Shown here piece after piece: positions 1 to 7,550 of a stretch of DNA of 13,583 nt. Under the pieces are notes generated by a model. It was not told the DNA's origin. It did not search any database and saw only the letters and a list, made by a program, of their open reading frames with translations. Origin of the DNA: CAZEAN01 sp964510225 (GTDB lineage Bacteria > Planctomycetota > Planctomycetia > Isosphaerales > Isosphaeraceae); NCBI GenBank assembly GCA_964510225.1, contig CAZEAN010000153.1:1-13583 (forward strand), written 5' to 3'. The stretch's first letter is position 1. Each line of letters starts with the position of its first letter. The position numbers and the translations under genes were made by a program.

Positions 1-741
1 GGGTTCTTGCGCAATGCCGTCGTTGGCCGCGATCGTGGGCTGTATTCCGCAGAGTTCGATCAAATTGGACTCGGTGGGTTCAGGAGGGTGATCATAGCAC
101 CCGTCAGCCGAAGCGCCGAGGGTCCGGACAGAACAACCAAGCTGTCGGAGCAAGGCGGTGCCAAGCTCCCCTCCTGCTCCATGATTTGAATCGAGGACCA
201 CTTTCCACTGCTTCAACTGAATCTGATCTTGGTGCACACACTCAAGAACGCGATTGAGATGCTTTCGACGTTGGGCTGAACTCAGATGCGTTACTGTACC
301 GAGCTGGTCGAAGCGAGACCACCGATCCTCGCCTCGATTGAAGCGATCAAGTACGGCCCGACCTTGGGCGGCACTGAGGACCATTCCTTGGGGTTGGAAA
401 AATTTGAGTCCGTTATACTCAGCTGGGTTGTGGGAGGCAGAGATCTGGACACCTCCTTCAGCGCCGAGGGATCGGACCAGAAAGCCGATGGTTGGGGTCA
501 TCGCTGCGCCCAGATACTCAACGTGAACGCCCGATGCCACCAAGCCCGCAAGTACAGCGTTAACTAAGAGTTCTGACGAGAGCCGTGCATCGTGGCCGAC
601 GAGAATCCGAGGCGATCTGGAACCGCTGATTTCAACGATTTCTGCTGCATAAGCCGCTCCGAATCGGAGAACGTCGACCGGGCTGAGTCCGTCACCAACA
701 ATCCCTCGGAGACCTGAAACACTGGCGATTCGCGTTCCCAT
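1..741 (-). CDS. glmM: Phosphoglucosamine mutase-like phosphohexomutase, N-terminal part (cut by left edge)
   Basis: The reverse strand reads openly from an ATG at 741 to the window edge, giving 247 residues with no stop. The protein starts with a GLRGIVGD segment (residues 10-17), typical of alpha-D-phosphohexomutases of the GlmM/ManB group. It carries the active-site loop ISASHNPAEYNGLKF (100-114), in which Ser103 is the expected phosphorylated serine. A GHDAR motif lies at 49-53, and SNHGAGG near residue 196 marks domain 2. The sequence breaks off just after an AQEP segment, close to where the metal-binding D-x-D-x-D-R loop should follow, so domains 3 and 4 lie outside. By family, GlmM converts glucosamine-6-P to glucosamine-1-P for UDP-GlcNAc, peptidoglycan and lipid A. 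A phosphomannomutase/phosphoglucomutase role cannot be excluded from this half. AAGGAGG stands about 12 bases before the ATG and supports the start. The gene is divergent from the sensor unit to its right. Confidence 0.9.
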   Translation of the reverse strand, partial: MGTRIASVSGLRGIVGDGLSPVDVLRFGAAYAAEIVEISGSRSPRILVGHDARLSSELLVNAVLAGLVASGVHVEYLGAAMTPTIGFLVRSLGAEGGVQISASHNPAEYNGLKFFQPQGMVLSAAQGRAVLDRFNRGEDRWSRFDQLGTVTHLSSAQRRKHLNRVLECVHQDQIQLKQWKVVLDSNHGAGGELGTALLRQLGCSVRTLGASADGCYDHPPEPTESNLIELCGIQPTIAANDGIAQEP

Positions 742-1150
742 ACGGAGTCAGTCCCTCCTTGATTGAAGCACGTCGATTAGAATCACTAGAAGTCCTATAA
801 GGGTAACGATCTCAGCCGACCGACGGCCATCTAGTCAAGGGATCCCAGACGCAGGAAAGTACCGACATCCTGATGAGAAATCGCGCATCGACGCCAGTTT
901 TCTCGCAAATTACAAGAGAGTCGTTGAATCGAACCGGTTTTCAATGGTCAGGATCTCTGCTTCTTAACATGCTCGGATGCAATGACTTGAAGCTGCCGAA
1001 GGCTCATTCTTAGTCACCTGGCATTCAATCTGCATCCTGGTAAGGTAGGCTAACAATGCAGTCGGTTTTAATGACCTCAGCCAACGCCAGGCAAGTGCTT
1101 CGTGACCTTGTCGGAACTCGTTGGCGGATTCGACGGTCGAGGTCGAAGCG
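742..1150. other. Intergenic region between divergent phosphohexomutase and sensor genes
   Basis: About 400 bases with no convincing gene. It must hold the promoters of both divergent units, but I see no strong -35/-10 pair. The only symmetrical element I noted is an 8-base palindrome AACCGGTT at 932-939, flanked by TTGAA (924-928) and TTCAA (940-944). It could be an operator, but the flanks are not centred on the palindrome, so this is weak. Reading frames crossing this stretch on the minus strand overlap the sensor gene and have no family resemblance. Confidence 0.5.
754..760 (-). promoter_or_regulatory. Ribosome binding site of the phosphohexomutase gene
   Basis: On the minus strand an AAGGAGG sequence lies about 12 bases upstream of the ATG at 741. 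It is a near-perfect Shine-Dalgarno sequence and fixes the start of a gene whose end is missing. Confidence 0.6.
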
Positions 1151-2566
1151 ATGACTCTCAAAGGCCGGATGGGAACGATCGGATTCTTGGCAGGTGGTCT
1201 TGCTCTCGTAGCTTGGATGGTGTTCGTGCTGATTTTCGATCCCCCCAAGTCAAACGTTGGCCGTGAGGTTGCCGAGGTTGCGGTCTTCCTCCCAGAACGT
1301 GATGATTGGGACGATTTTGTTCTCGGGGTCCGTAAGGTCGAAGGACGCGGCTTAATTCATCACGTTACAGAGGAACATTCGACAATTCAGTTTCGGACCC
1401 GGGTGTCGGATCAAATGCTCCGGCTTGTTTGGCATGAAGGCGGAGGGGTCACAGGACTCCCTAATCGTGTCCGAGCCCTCCTGGAGCGTCCAAGAACTCC
1501 GATAGCCGTGATCGGCTCCAGCAACACATTCTTGACCGCAGCGTTGGCGGAAACGCTCGGCCAGTTGCAAGCAGGACACCGGGATTCCGTGTCGTTGCCG
1601 GTTCTGCTCGTGCCCTGGGCGACGTCGGTCTTGGTTGAATCCCAAAGCTCCGGCATCCGTCCTCTTCTGCAGCTCTATCCAGGCCGGACCTTTCGATTCT
1701 GCCCAAACAACGGCCAGATCGCCGACATGGTGGTCCAGGCAGTTCGGGGACGGACTGAAGGATCAATAAACGTGTTGATGGTCGTCGATCAACGCGACCC
1801 TTACTCGACGGACCTCGCCAGGGGCTTTGAGAAGGCAATCGAAGAGACCACTGGCGCAAGACTTCTTGGCTCTCCGATCGAACTTTCCGAAGCCGGAGGC
1901 GGCTCGGGCGACTTCCCGAGTTCCGCGGAATTGGACGGAGCAGATCGGGTCTGGAGCATCATTTCGGAACAGGTCGATCACGCCAGGGAGCAGGCGACGA
2001 ATCCTACTCAATTCTGGGTGGTCCTGCCCCTGCAAGGTTCTCCCACACGTCGGATGATCCACGCCTTGAATGAACGGGCAACAGAATTCGAGGCTTCGAA
2101 TCATACCGAAGTATCGATCCTCTGTGGCGATGGAATCGGTCGAGAGACACTTCAACAATTCAGTGACAGTGGTTCAAGATTCCCGCTCTGGTGCGTTTCA
2201 TCTGGCGCACTCCCAACGAGACGTACAAACGATCAGGAATTGCTTTCACTTCAATCCTCCGACGTCCCCGCAGAAATCATCGCGACCTTGGCGATTCTCT
2301 TAGACCACAGCGACTCGGAAGCAGGCAGAGCCGACCTTGGGGCAGCATTGAGTACAATCGAGTTGAGTGCCGAGGATCCCGCTTTTTTTGGTCGAACGTT
2401 GTCATTTGACCCTGAAGGAGAGCGCGAAGGGAACGACTTAGGCTATGTCCTCACATTGGAGTCCAGTGGTTCCGAGATCCTCGCGATCCGTCCTCATAAG
2501 GACCGCGAATTCGGTCATCAGTTCCAAAGAGCGAAGCAAGAAACTCCGATGGTCGCCGGGTTATGA
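1151..2566 (+). CDS. Membrane-anchored type I periplasmic-binding-protein-like sensor subunit
   Basis: A 471-residue protein with one N-terminal membrane helix (about residues 9-29) and a long extracytoplasmic part. That part reads like a type I solute-binding fold of the branched-chain amino-acid receptor type. It has AVIGSSNTF (119-127), an RFCPNNGQIADMV segment (182-194), a VLMVVDQRDPYS stretch (208-219, usual start of the second lobe), WVVLPLQG (289-296), ILCGDGI (323-329) and a C-terminal LSFDPEGER (417-425). This is fold recognition by eye; the ligand is unknown. There is no lipobox Cys, so it is anchored by the helix rather than a lipid. The frame opens at a TTG at 1121, but ATG 1151 is preferred because GAGG lies 8 bases before it; ATG 1169 is another option. 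Its stop overlaps the ATG of the following histidine kinase (ATGA), so the two are translationally coupled and probably form one receptor complex. No ABC permease or ATPase is nearby, which argues against transport. Confidence 0.75.
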   Translation: MTLKGRMGTIGFLAGGLALVAWMVFVLIFDPPKSNVGREVAEVAVFLPERDDWDDFVLGVRKVEGRGLIHHVTEEHSTIQFRTRVSDQMLRLVWHEGGGVTGLPNRVRALLERPRTPIAVIGSSNTFLTAALAETLGQLQAGHRDSVSLPVLLVPWATSVLVESQSSGIRPLLQLYPGRTFRFCPNNGQIADMVVQAVRGRTEGSINVLMVVDQRDPYSTDLARGFEKAIEETTGARLLGSPIELSEAGGGSGDFPSSAELDGADRVWSIISEQVDHAREQATNPTQFWVVLPLQGSPTRRMIHALNERATEFEASNHTEVSILCGDGIGRETLQQFSDSGSRFPLWCVSSGALPTRRTNDQELLSLQSSDVPAEIIATLAILLDHSDSEAGRADLGAALSTIELSAEDPAFFGRTLSFDPEGEREGNDLGYVLTLESSGSEILAIRPHKDREFGHQFQRAKQETPMVAGL

Positions 2567-4095
2567 GTTCAGACATCGGGTGGTCGCTGGCTGGGGCAAT
2601 CTCGCGTTGGTTGGTCCTGCTCGGTGTCCCTGGCGTGATCGTCGGCCTTGTTTCGGTCGCGGCATTCGCCTTTAGTCTGATCGTAGTCGGTCGAGAGTAC
2701 GACCAACTCCGAAAGACCGGGGAACAGGTTGCCGAAGGTGCAATCAGGGAATGGATCAGCAATGCGCCCGTCGGAGACCTACAACGATCACTGGTCGACT
2801 ACGCCCAAGGTTGGCTCGATGAGCCGACAGAACTCAATATCCAACGCCTTGAGAGCGGCCTGGAGGAGTTGGCGCGAGGAGCCGAACAAGAATCGCCTCG
2901 ATTTGCGATGGTCACGGTGACTGAACTGCTAATGGAGACGGGAACTGCAACGTCGACAAAGCAGTATGCCAGGACGCTTGAATCTGTTGCTGCGGTTGAT
3001 CGAGGGCAGCGATTCCAGGTTGGCTTACCTGACGTGACAACGCTCGCTGAGCACCAACCGGTGAGAGTGACTGTCAGTTATGTCGCGGGCTCTACAGCTG
3101 AGGATGCCCTCTCTATCCTCGAGACATCCTATCGGCGGTTGCTTCTTGCCTTAATCGGACTCTCGGGTTATTCGTTGCTCTGCCTCGGTGCGATGGTCGC
3201 TCAGGGCCGTGCACTCCGTGACCGTGCTGCCCGAGAATCGGCACAACAAGCGACACTCGACCTTGCAGATCGGACCTGTCATGAGCTCGGTAATGTAGTC
3301 TTTGTGCTCTCGAACGAGGAGAAGAACCTGACGGACCACCTCGATCTCTTCGAACGATTGACCGCACATCTCCCGGAGGTCCTTAAGAGTACAGTCCAAG
3401 AAGCGGGACTCGGTCCCCAAGAGTCAAGCCGGATCCAGCGACTCTTCACACGGGCGTTAGCTGCGAAAGGCCTCGATCCGGAACAAGACCTCCAGTACCG
3501 AAGCGTTCTAGCACGTGACGTTGTCCGCCAGATAGCGGTCTGCTCAGATTATATCGGATTAACGGTTCGAGAATTGGACGCATACCTAAAGCAATCGACA
3601 CAGCCAGTCGAGCCTTCTCCCGTTGATGTTGCAGCCGTTGTGCAGGAAGCAATCACTCTTCTTGGGCCTCGGATTGAGTCGGCATCGGGAATGGTAGAGG
3701 TAAGCGATAAGACTGCAATTGCGTTGGCGGACCGAAGACTACTACTGCACGCGCTGGTGAATCTAATCAAGAACGCACTTGAAGCAGGCGCGGGTGATGG
3801 GGCCAGACCCAGGATTTCGATTCAGATCGAGAGCGTTGAACACTTCGTCCGGCTGACCGTCCTCGATAATGGGCCTGGCATCGCTAGTACATTGCGAGCC
3901 AATCTCTTCGAGCCAGGATCCTCGACCAAAGGCCCTGGCCGAGGGCGAGGTCTTTCCATTGCTCGGGATTCGATCCACGCCCAGGATGGCAGTCTCCGAC
4001 TCGCCGACCATCCCGGACGCGGGGCTTGTTTTGTGATCGAACTTCCCCGCACAACTCGCTTACAGTCCATACCGGATTCGGTGGAAGGGGCGTGA
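2563..4095 (+). CDS. Membrane-bound sensor histidine kinase
   Basis: A 510-residue kinase. Membrane helix 1 spans about residues 16-42 and helix 2 about 192-213. Between them is an extracytoplasmic domain of about 150 residues. After the second helix comes a charged, probably coiled stretch, then the H-box HELGNV with His240 as the expected phospho-acceptor. The ATPase domain shows the N-box LVNLIKNALEAG (398-409, Asn404), the G1 box DNGPGI (435-440) and a G2 region GPGRGRGLSIA (457-467), followed by a beta-strand end ACFVIELP. All ATP-binding motifs are intact. The distance from His240 to Asn404 is 164 residues, longer than the roughly 105-115 in kinases such as EnvZ; the extra sequence lies about 262-345. 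Its ATG overlaps the stop of the binding-protein gene, so the pair is coupled. No response regulator gene follows, so the phosphate target must be encoded elsewhere. Its 3' end overlaps the convergent protease gene by 36 bases. Confidence 0.9.
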   Translation: MSSDIGWSLAGAISRWLVLLGVPGVIVGLVSVAAFAFSLIVVGREYDQLRKTGEQVAEGAIREWISNAPVGDLQRSLVDYAQGWLDEPTELNIQRLESGLEELARGAEQESPRFAMVTVTELLMETGTATSTKQYARTLESVAAVDRGQRFQVGLPDVTTLAEHQPVRVTVSYVAGSTAEDALSILETSYRRLLLALIGLSGYSLLCLGAMVAQGRALRDRAARESAQQATLDLADRTCHELGNVVFVLSNEEKNLTDHLDLFERLTAHLPEVLKSTVQEAGLGPQESSRIQRLFTRALAAKGLDPEQDLQYRSVLARDVVRQIAVCSDYIGLTVRELDAYLKQSTQPVEPSPVDVAAVVQEAITLLGPRIESASGMVEVSDKTAIALADRRLLLHALVNLIKNALEAGAGDGARPRISIQIESVEHFVRLTVLDNGPGIASTLRANLFEPGSSTKGPGRGRGLSIARDSIHAQDGSLRLADHPGRGACFVIELPRTTRLQSIPDSVEGA

Positions 4096-5889
4096 TCTCC
4101 AGGAACTCCCGGCGAGATCAGGATCACGGAGACTCGAAGTCCGAGAGGCAGCCCACGCCCGGACTCGATTACTTCGAACCAGAGTTGCCGGCTGGCTTCC
4201 AGACGACTGCGATGTCGAAACTACAGCCCAGTTCCTGACAGCCCCCGAGCGACTGGGACTTGCCGCAAAGAGCGCCAAGAGTCGCTCTCGAGCGGTTGTT
4301 GGACCTTGGGGCGGAGCAGGCTCGACTGACTCTGCTACTGGACTTGTCTCTTCAGGAGTTGGAACCGGCACCGGAAGTGGTGACGCTGTTAGCAGATCAT
4401 CCTGATTCAAGACGTCATCAATTAGAGAACCAACCAGGTCTCCAGATTGTTGTTCTGAGTCTTCTGAAGGCTCCCTGTCAGTGATGTCATAGACGACAGC
4501 TTCTTCTGGGCGATCATCGACTGTCAACAGTCCAGTACCGGAGTCTTCGGAAACAATGTCGATGGGACCGATAGGTTCCGTAGCGTTATCAACACTCGGG
4601 GTTTCTGTAATAGTCTCAACTCCTTCAAGTTGATCAGGAGTTGTTGGTGTCGCTGGTGGCTCTTGGGTCGTTGAACCTGGCTCAGTTGCATCTTCGGATG
4701 GAGGTGTCGATACAGTAGGAGTGAGTGGCAAGTTCGAGTTGTCTTCTGACTCTTCCGGCAGTAACTCGACCGTTCTTGGCGCCTCGGGGATTAAGGTAGC
4801 AGCAGCAGGAATATTAAGCCTGCCAATTGTGATTCCAGTTACCGAATCGTAGACGGCAGGAGCCCCTCCTTCAAGCCAAGACTCTAGTTGGTCAACTGTC
4901 GGGAGTTCACCGAATCGCTCGACATAAATCTCTTGGAGCAATAAGATGCCACCACTAACGAGTGGTGCAGCGAAGCTAGTACCATCGAGTTCAGCGAAGC
5001 TGTTATTGGTCCATGCTCCCGTCACGTCCCGTCCTGGAGCTGCGAGGTCAGTCGCATGAATCCCACCAAGCGACTCTCCCAATCGCTGTGCATCCTCCGC
5101 AAACTTATTTGGCCCGTCGAGCCCTGTAACGCTAATCGTTTCCTCAATAGTCGCAGTAAAACCGACTCCCTGTGCCCCCTCGAACCGGTTGCCGGTGGCT
5201 GCAATGACCGGAATCTTCAGCTCTTCGAGTTGCCCGATCAATGAATCAAGTCGGACTAGTGTAGAATTGTATGGTAGAAACGGAGGTGCGTAGTTCCCGA
5301 GATCGGAGATGGAGAGATTGACAACACTGATGTTGTATTCCTCATGATTATCAATCACCCACTGTAGTGAGTCCGCGATCCAGTCGAAGCTTCCTCGGCC
5401 ATCGTTTCCAAAAACACGGAGTGGGACAACTGAAGCACCTGGGGCTACACCAGGATTCTCAGGATCTTGTGAAGCAATGATCCCGGCAACAGCCGTGCCA
5501 TGCGGGGCGTTCAGATCGGTCGCGCTGGGATCAGTGTCATCATCCGAAAAGTCGTAACCGCCCTTTATTACCGTTCCATCAGTCTTTTCGAAAGCTGGAT
5601 GATCCGGAATGATCCCAGAATCAATCACGGCAACAGCTAACCCTGAACCATCAACGTTGTACAGAGAGCGTGTTAGGCTTGCGCCGATCATCTCATCATG
5701 AACTGAGGTCGGATTGGTGTCAGAGCCGTAGGACGACTCTGCGAGCGTCGGGTTCGAGTAGTCAGATACATCATCAACGCCACTTGATAGGCTGATGTCG
5801 GCACTCATGAGACGCCGAGGCTCGAACTCTTCAATACGGAGCTGTTGGTACCGTCGTTTTTGCTGTCGGTTGTGCTGAATCCGGGGCAT
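4060..5889 (-). CDS. Exported S8 (subtilisin-like) serine protease with acidic Pro/Thr/Glu-rich tail
   Basis: A 609-residue protein from ATG 5889. It begins with an Arg/Gln-rich leader and FEPRRLMSA (22-30), the planctomycete secreted-protein motif. The S8 domain (about 65-365) has the full triad: Asp90 in VAVIDSG, His130 in PHGTAVAG and Ser305 in GTSFAAP, with oxyanion Asn234 in ATGN. No obvious propeptide lies between leader and catalytic domain. Residues 370-530 are a low-complexity Pro/Thr/Glu/Ser-rich stretch, probably a flexible spacer. The last 75 or so residues turn abruptly Arg/Ser-rich with no recognisable domain, and the reading frame runs into the 3' end of the kinase gene. The frame opens upstream at a TTG (6102) and an ATG (5937), but 5889 places the leader motif where planctomycete proteins normally have it. 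Substrate unknown. The gene converges with the kinase gene, so operon membership is excluded. Confidence 0.85.
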   Translation of the reverse strand: MPRIQHNRQQKRRYQQLRIEEFEPRRLMSADISLSSGVDDVSDYSNPTLAESSYGSDTNPTSVHDEMIGASLTRSLYNVDGSGLAVAVIDSGIIPDHPAFEKTDGTVIKGGYDFSDDDTDPSATDLNAPHGTAVAGIIASQDPENPGVAPGASVVPLRVFGNDGRGSFDWIADSLQWVIDNHEEYNISVVNLSISDLGNYAPPFLPYNSTLVRLDSLIGQLEELKIPVIAATGNRFEGAQGVGFTATIEETISVTGLDGPNKFAEDAQRLGESLGGIHATDLAAPGRDVTGAWTNNSFAELDGTSFAAPLVSGGILLLQEIYVERFGELPTVDQLESWLEGGAPAVYDSVTGITIGRLNIPAAATLIPEAPRTVELLPEESEDNSNLPLTPTVSTPPSEDATEPGSTTQEPPATPTTPDQLEGVETITETPSVDNATEPIGPIDIVSEDSGTGLLTVDDRPEEAVVYDITDREPSEDSEQQSGDLVGSLIDDVLNQDDLLTASPLPVPVPTPEETSPVAESVEPAPPQGPTTARERLLALFAASPSRSGAVRNWAVVSTSQSSGSQPATLVRSNRVRAWAASRTSSLRDPDLAGSSWRSRPFHRIRYGL

Positions 5890-6637
5890 CTCTCGAAGTC
5901 TCTCTGTACGAAGGAATCGCGACAGCAGCAGAGGCATGCCCAACACAATTTCCGGGCACAACCTAGTCGTTGGATAGTCTGGAGCACGACGGGAGGCCGA
6001 CTCCGTCCTGTCTTGACTTTCGCTGCCGAAGTGGGGGAGAGCGAGTCGCGAATAACGATCATCAACCTCGCGAGACCATTGGAGTTTCAACTCCCTTAGC
6101 AAGCGCTTGGTTCGATCGTTCCATGACCGAGAGACTGCCTAAACCGAATCCATCGGATGCCCCTATGCAATTGTCTTGCAACGTACATGCTCTGAGGAGG
6201 CATTTTGAACGAGTGTTCTCGGTGCACTACTTCGATCGTCTCTGTGTAGAAACATCCTGAAGTACTCAGATCATTTCTTCCGGGCTGTTAACCATCCAAT
6301 CGCATCCAAACTCAAAAAAGAACTCACACTACTAATCCGCTCTTTAGTCCGAACGAGACAAGCTCGAGTGAAGTATCGCTCCCCCTGCGACCTCCCCACC
6401 GATGCCGTGTTTTGTATCGTCGTACACGGTCTTGAAAAATGGCCTTGTAGTGATTTGAAATTCTGGGGTCACCTTAGAACCGGCAATAGCAGTGCAATCC
6501 AACACAACTCGACTTGACTGCACTCCTATTTCCGCTATATCAGTCCTATTTTCACCTCCGGTGGTTTTTCCTTTCATCGTTTGATTCCCCGAAGTCAGCT
6601 GTATCATTTCCAAAAGTTACAATATCGAGGCTCGACA
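5890..6637. other. Intergenic region between divergent protease and kdsB
   Basis: About 750 bases. The left 200 are the upstream in-frame extension of the protease, which I judge non-coding because the leader motif fits the ATG at 5889. The rest shows no gene-like reading frame. Two small hairpins are visible: CCGTGT/ACACGG at 6405-6410 and 6424-6429, and CACC-TCC-GGTG at 6553-6563 followed by a T run. Both are short. No tRNA or long repeat seen. It should contain the kdsB and protease promoters, which I cannot place. Confidence 0.45.
6553..6570 (+). terminator. Possible weak hairpin plus T-run upstream of kdsB
   Basis: CACC-TCC-GGTG is followed by GTTTTTC. The stem is only 4-5 pairs, so it would be a weak intrinsic terminator or a leader hairpin in the kdsB 5' region. 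No upstream plus-strand gene obviously needs it. Confidence 0.2.
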
Positions 6638-7414
6638 ATGAGAAACAAGAGTGAAGGTAGAGTCATTGTCGTAATCCCAGCTCGATTTGGCTCGACACGA
6701 TTACCGGGCAAACCACTCTTGGCAGAGACCGGCAAACCCCTGATCCAGCATGTAGTCGAGGCTGCTCAAGCGGCAACCCAGATTGATCAAGTCATCGTTG
6801 CAACCGATGACAGGCGGATTCTCGACGCAGTCCATCATTTCGGGGGAGAGGCCGTCCTGACCGATCCAAGCCATCCGAGTGGTACAGATCGAGTAGCGGA
6901 AGTAGCCCATCAGCTCCTCGACGCTCACGTCATCGTTAATCTGCAAGGAGACGAACCCGAAATCGAGCCTGCGGCAATTGATCGCGTGGTTGGCCTCCTT
7001 AAGGATGATCCAGACGCCTCAATGGCAACACTTTGTACCCCGATCGTGGATCGCGCTATCTATGAGGATCCATCCTGCGTCAAAACCGTTGTTGCCCGAA
7101 ACAACCGGGCTCTCTATTTTTCCAGGAGTCCCATCCCCTGTTATAGGGACTCAGAGTCAGTACCACCAAGCGGTCCACTCACACTTCTTCATCTAGGGAT
7201 CTACGCATACCGGCGGCCGTTTTTGATGAAACTAGCGAGAATGCCTCCTTCACCACTCGAACTCGCGGAGAAATTGGAACAACTCCGTGTTCTTGAGGCG
7301 GGTGAGGCGATCGCAATCGCCACTGTCCCTCACGCAACCGCCGGTATAGACACCCCAGATGATTATCAGCGCTTTGTTAAGCGTTGGAGCTTGCGTACTG
7401 ACCGCGCAGCTTAA
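6638..7414 (+). CDS. kdsB: 3-deoxy-manno-octulosonate cytidylyltransferase (CMP-Kdo synthetase)
   Basis: A 258-residue protein matching the usual KdsB length of about 245-255. It joins CTP and Kdo to make CMP-Kdo, the activated sugar for the inner core of lipopolysaccharide, in the cytoplasm. Motifs in order: PARFGSTRLPGKPL (14-27, nucleotide-binding loop), ATDD (55-58), SGTDRVAE (81-88), NLQGDEP (101-107), FSRSPIP (161-167), GIYAYR (187-192), LEQLR (213-217) and GIDTPDD (236-242). All expected active-site segments are present. The frame opens at a TTG at 6581, but ATG 6638 is preferred: GAGG stands 7 bases before it and the conserved domain begins about 8 residues later. It stands alone, with divergent and convergent protease genes on either side. 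Its presence implies a Kdo-containing outer membrane. Confidence 0.96.
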   Translation: MRNKSEGRVIVVIPARFGSTRLPGKPLLAETGKPLIQHVVEAAQAATQIDQVIVATDDRRILDAVHHFGGEAVLTDPSHPSGTDRVAEVAHQLLDAHVIVNLQGDEPEIEPAAIDRVVGLLKDDPDASMATLCTPIVDRAIYEDPSCVKTVVARNNRALYFSRSPIPCYRDSESVPPSGPLTLLHLGIYAYRRPFLMKLARMPPSPLELAEKLEQLRVLEAGEAIAIATVPHATAGIDTPDDYQRFVKRWSLRTDRAA

Positions 7415-7501
7415 TCCAAACGATACATTAAGTCTGCTTCATCATCGATAGCGAGCTCGTAATAATGCACCTTCGTTACCCAGCCTGTTTTCTGAGGAGA
7501 A

Positions 7502-7544
7502 GAAGACGGTGTAGCGGATCGTGCCGATCAACTACACCGTTTTC
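7502..7544. terminator. Bidirectional nested-hairpin terminator between kdsB and the large protease
   Basis: ACGGTGTAG (7506-7514) pairs with CTACACCGT (7532-7540). Pairing extends outward through a G-T wobble and three more pairs to 7502/7544. The loop contains a second stem, GATCG-TGC-CGATC (7517-7529). The plus-strand copy runs into TTTTC. On the minus strand the hairpin is followed by a TCTTCTTCTCC tract. It sits between two convergent genes, so it can serve both. Confidence 0.75.
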
Positions 7545-7550
7545 GTGAGG

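Noticed and set aside
964..1248. Minus-strand reading frame of 94 codons
   Set aside because: It overlaps the start of the sensor gene, has no family motifs and no good ribosome site.
6405..6429. CCGTGT/ACACGG hairpin as a terminator or riboswitch
   Set aside because: Six-base stem with a 13-base loop and no T run; no plus-strand gene ends nearby and no riboswitch pattern is seen.
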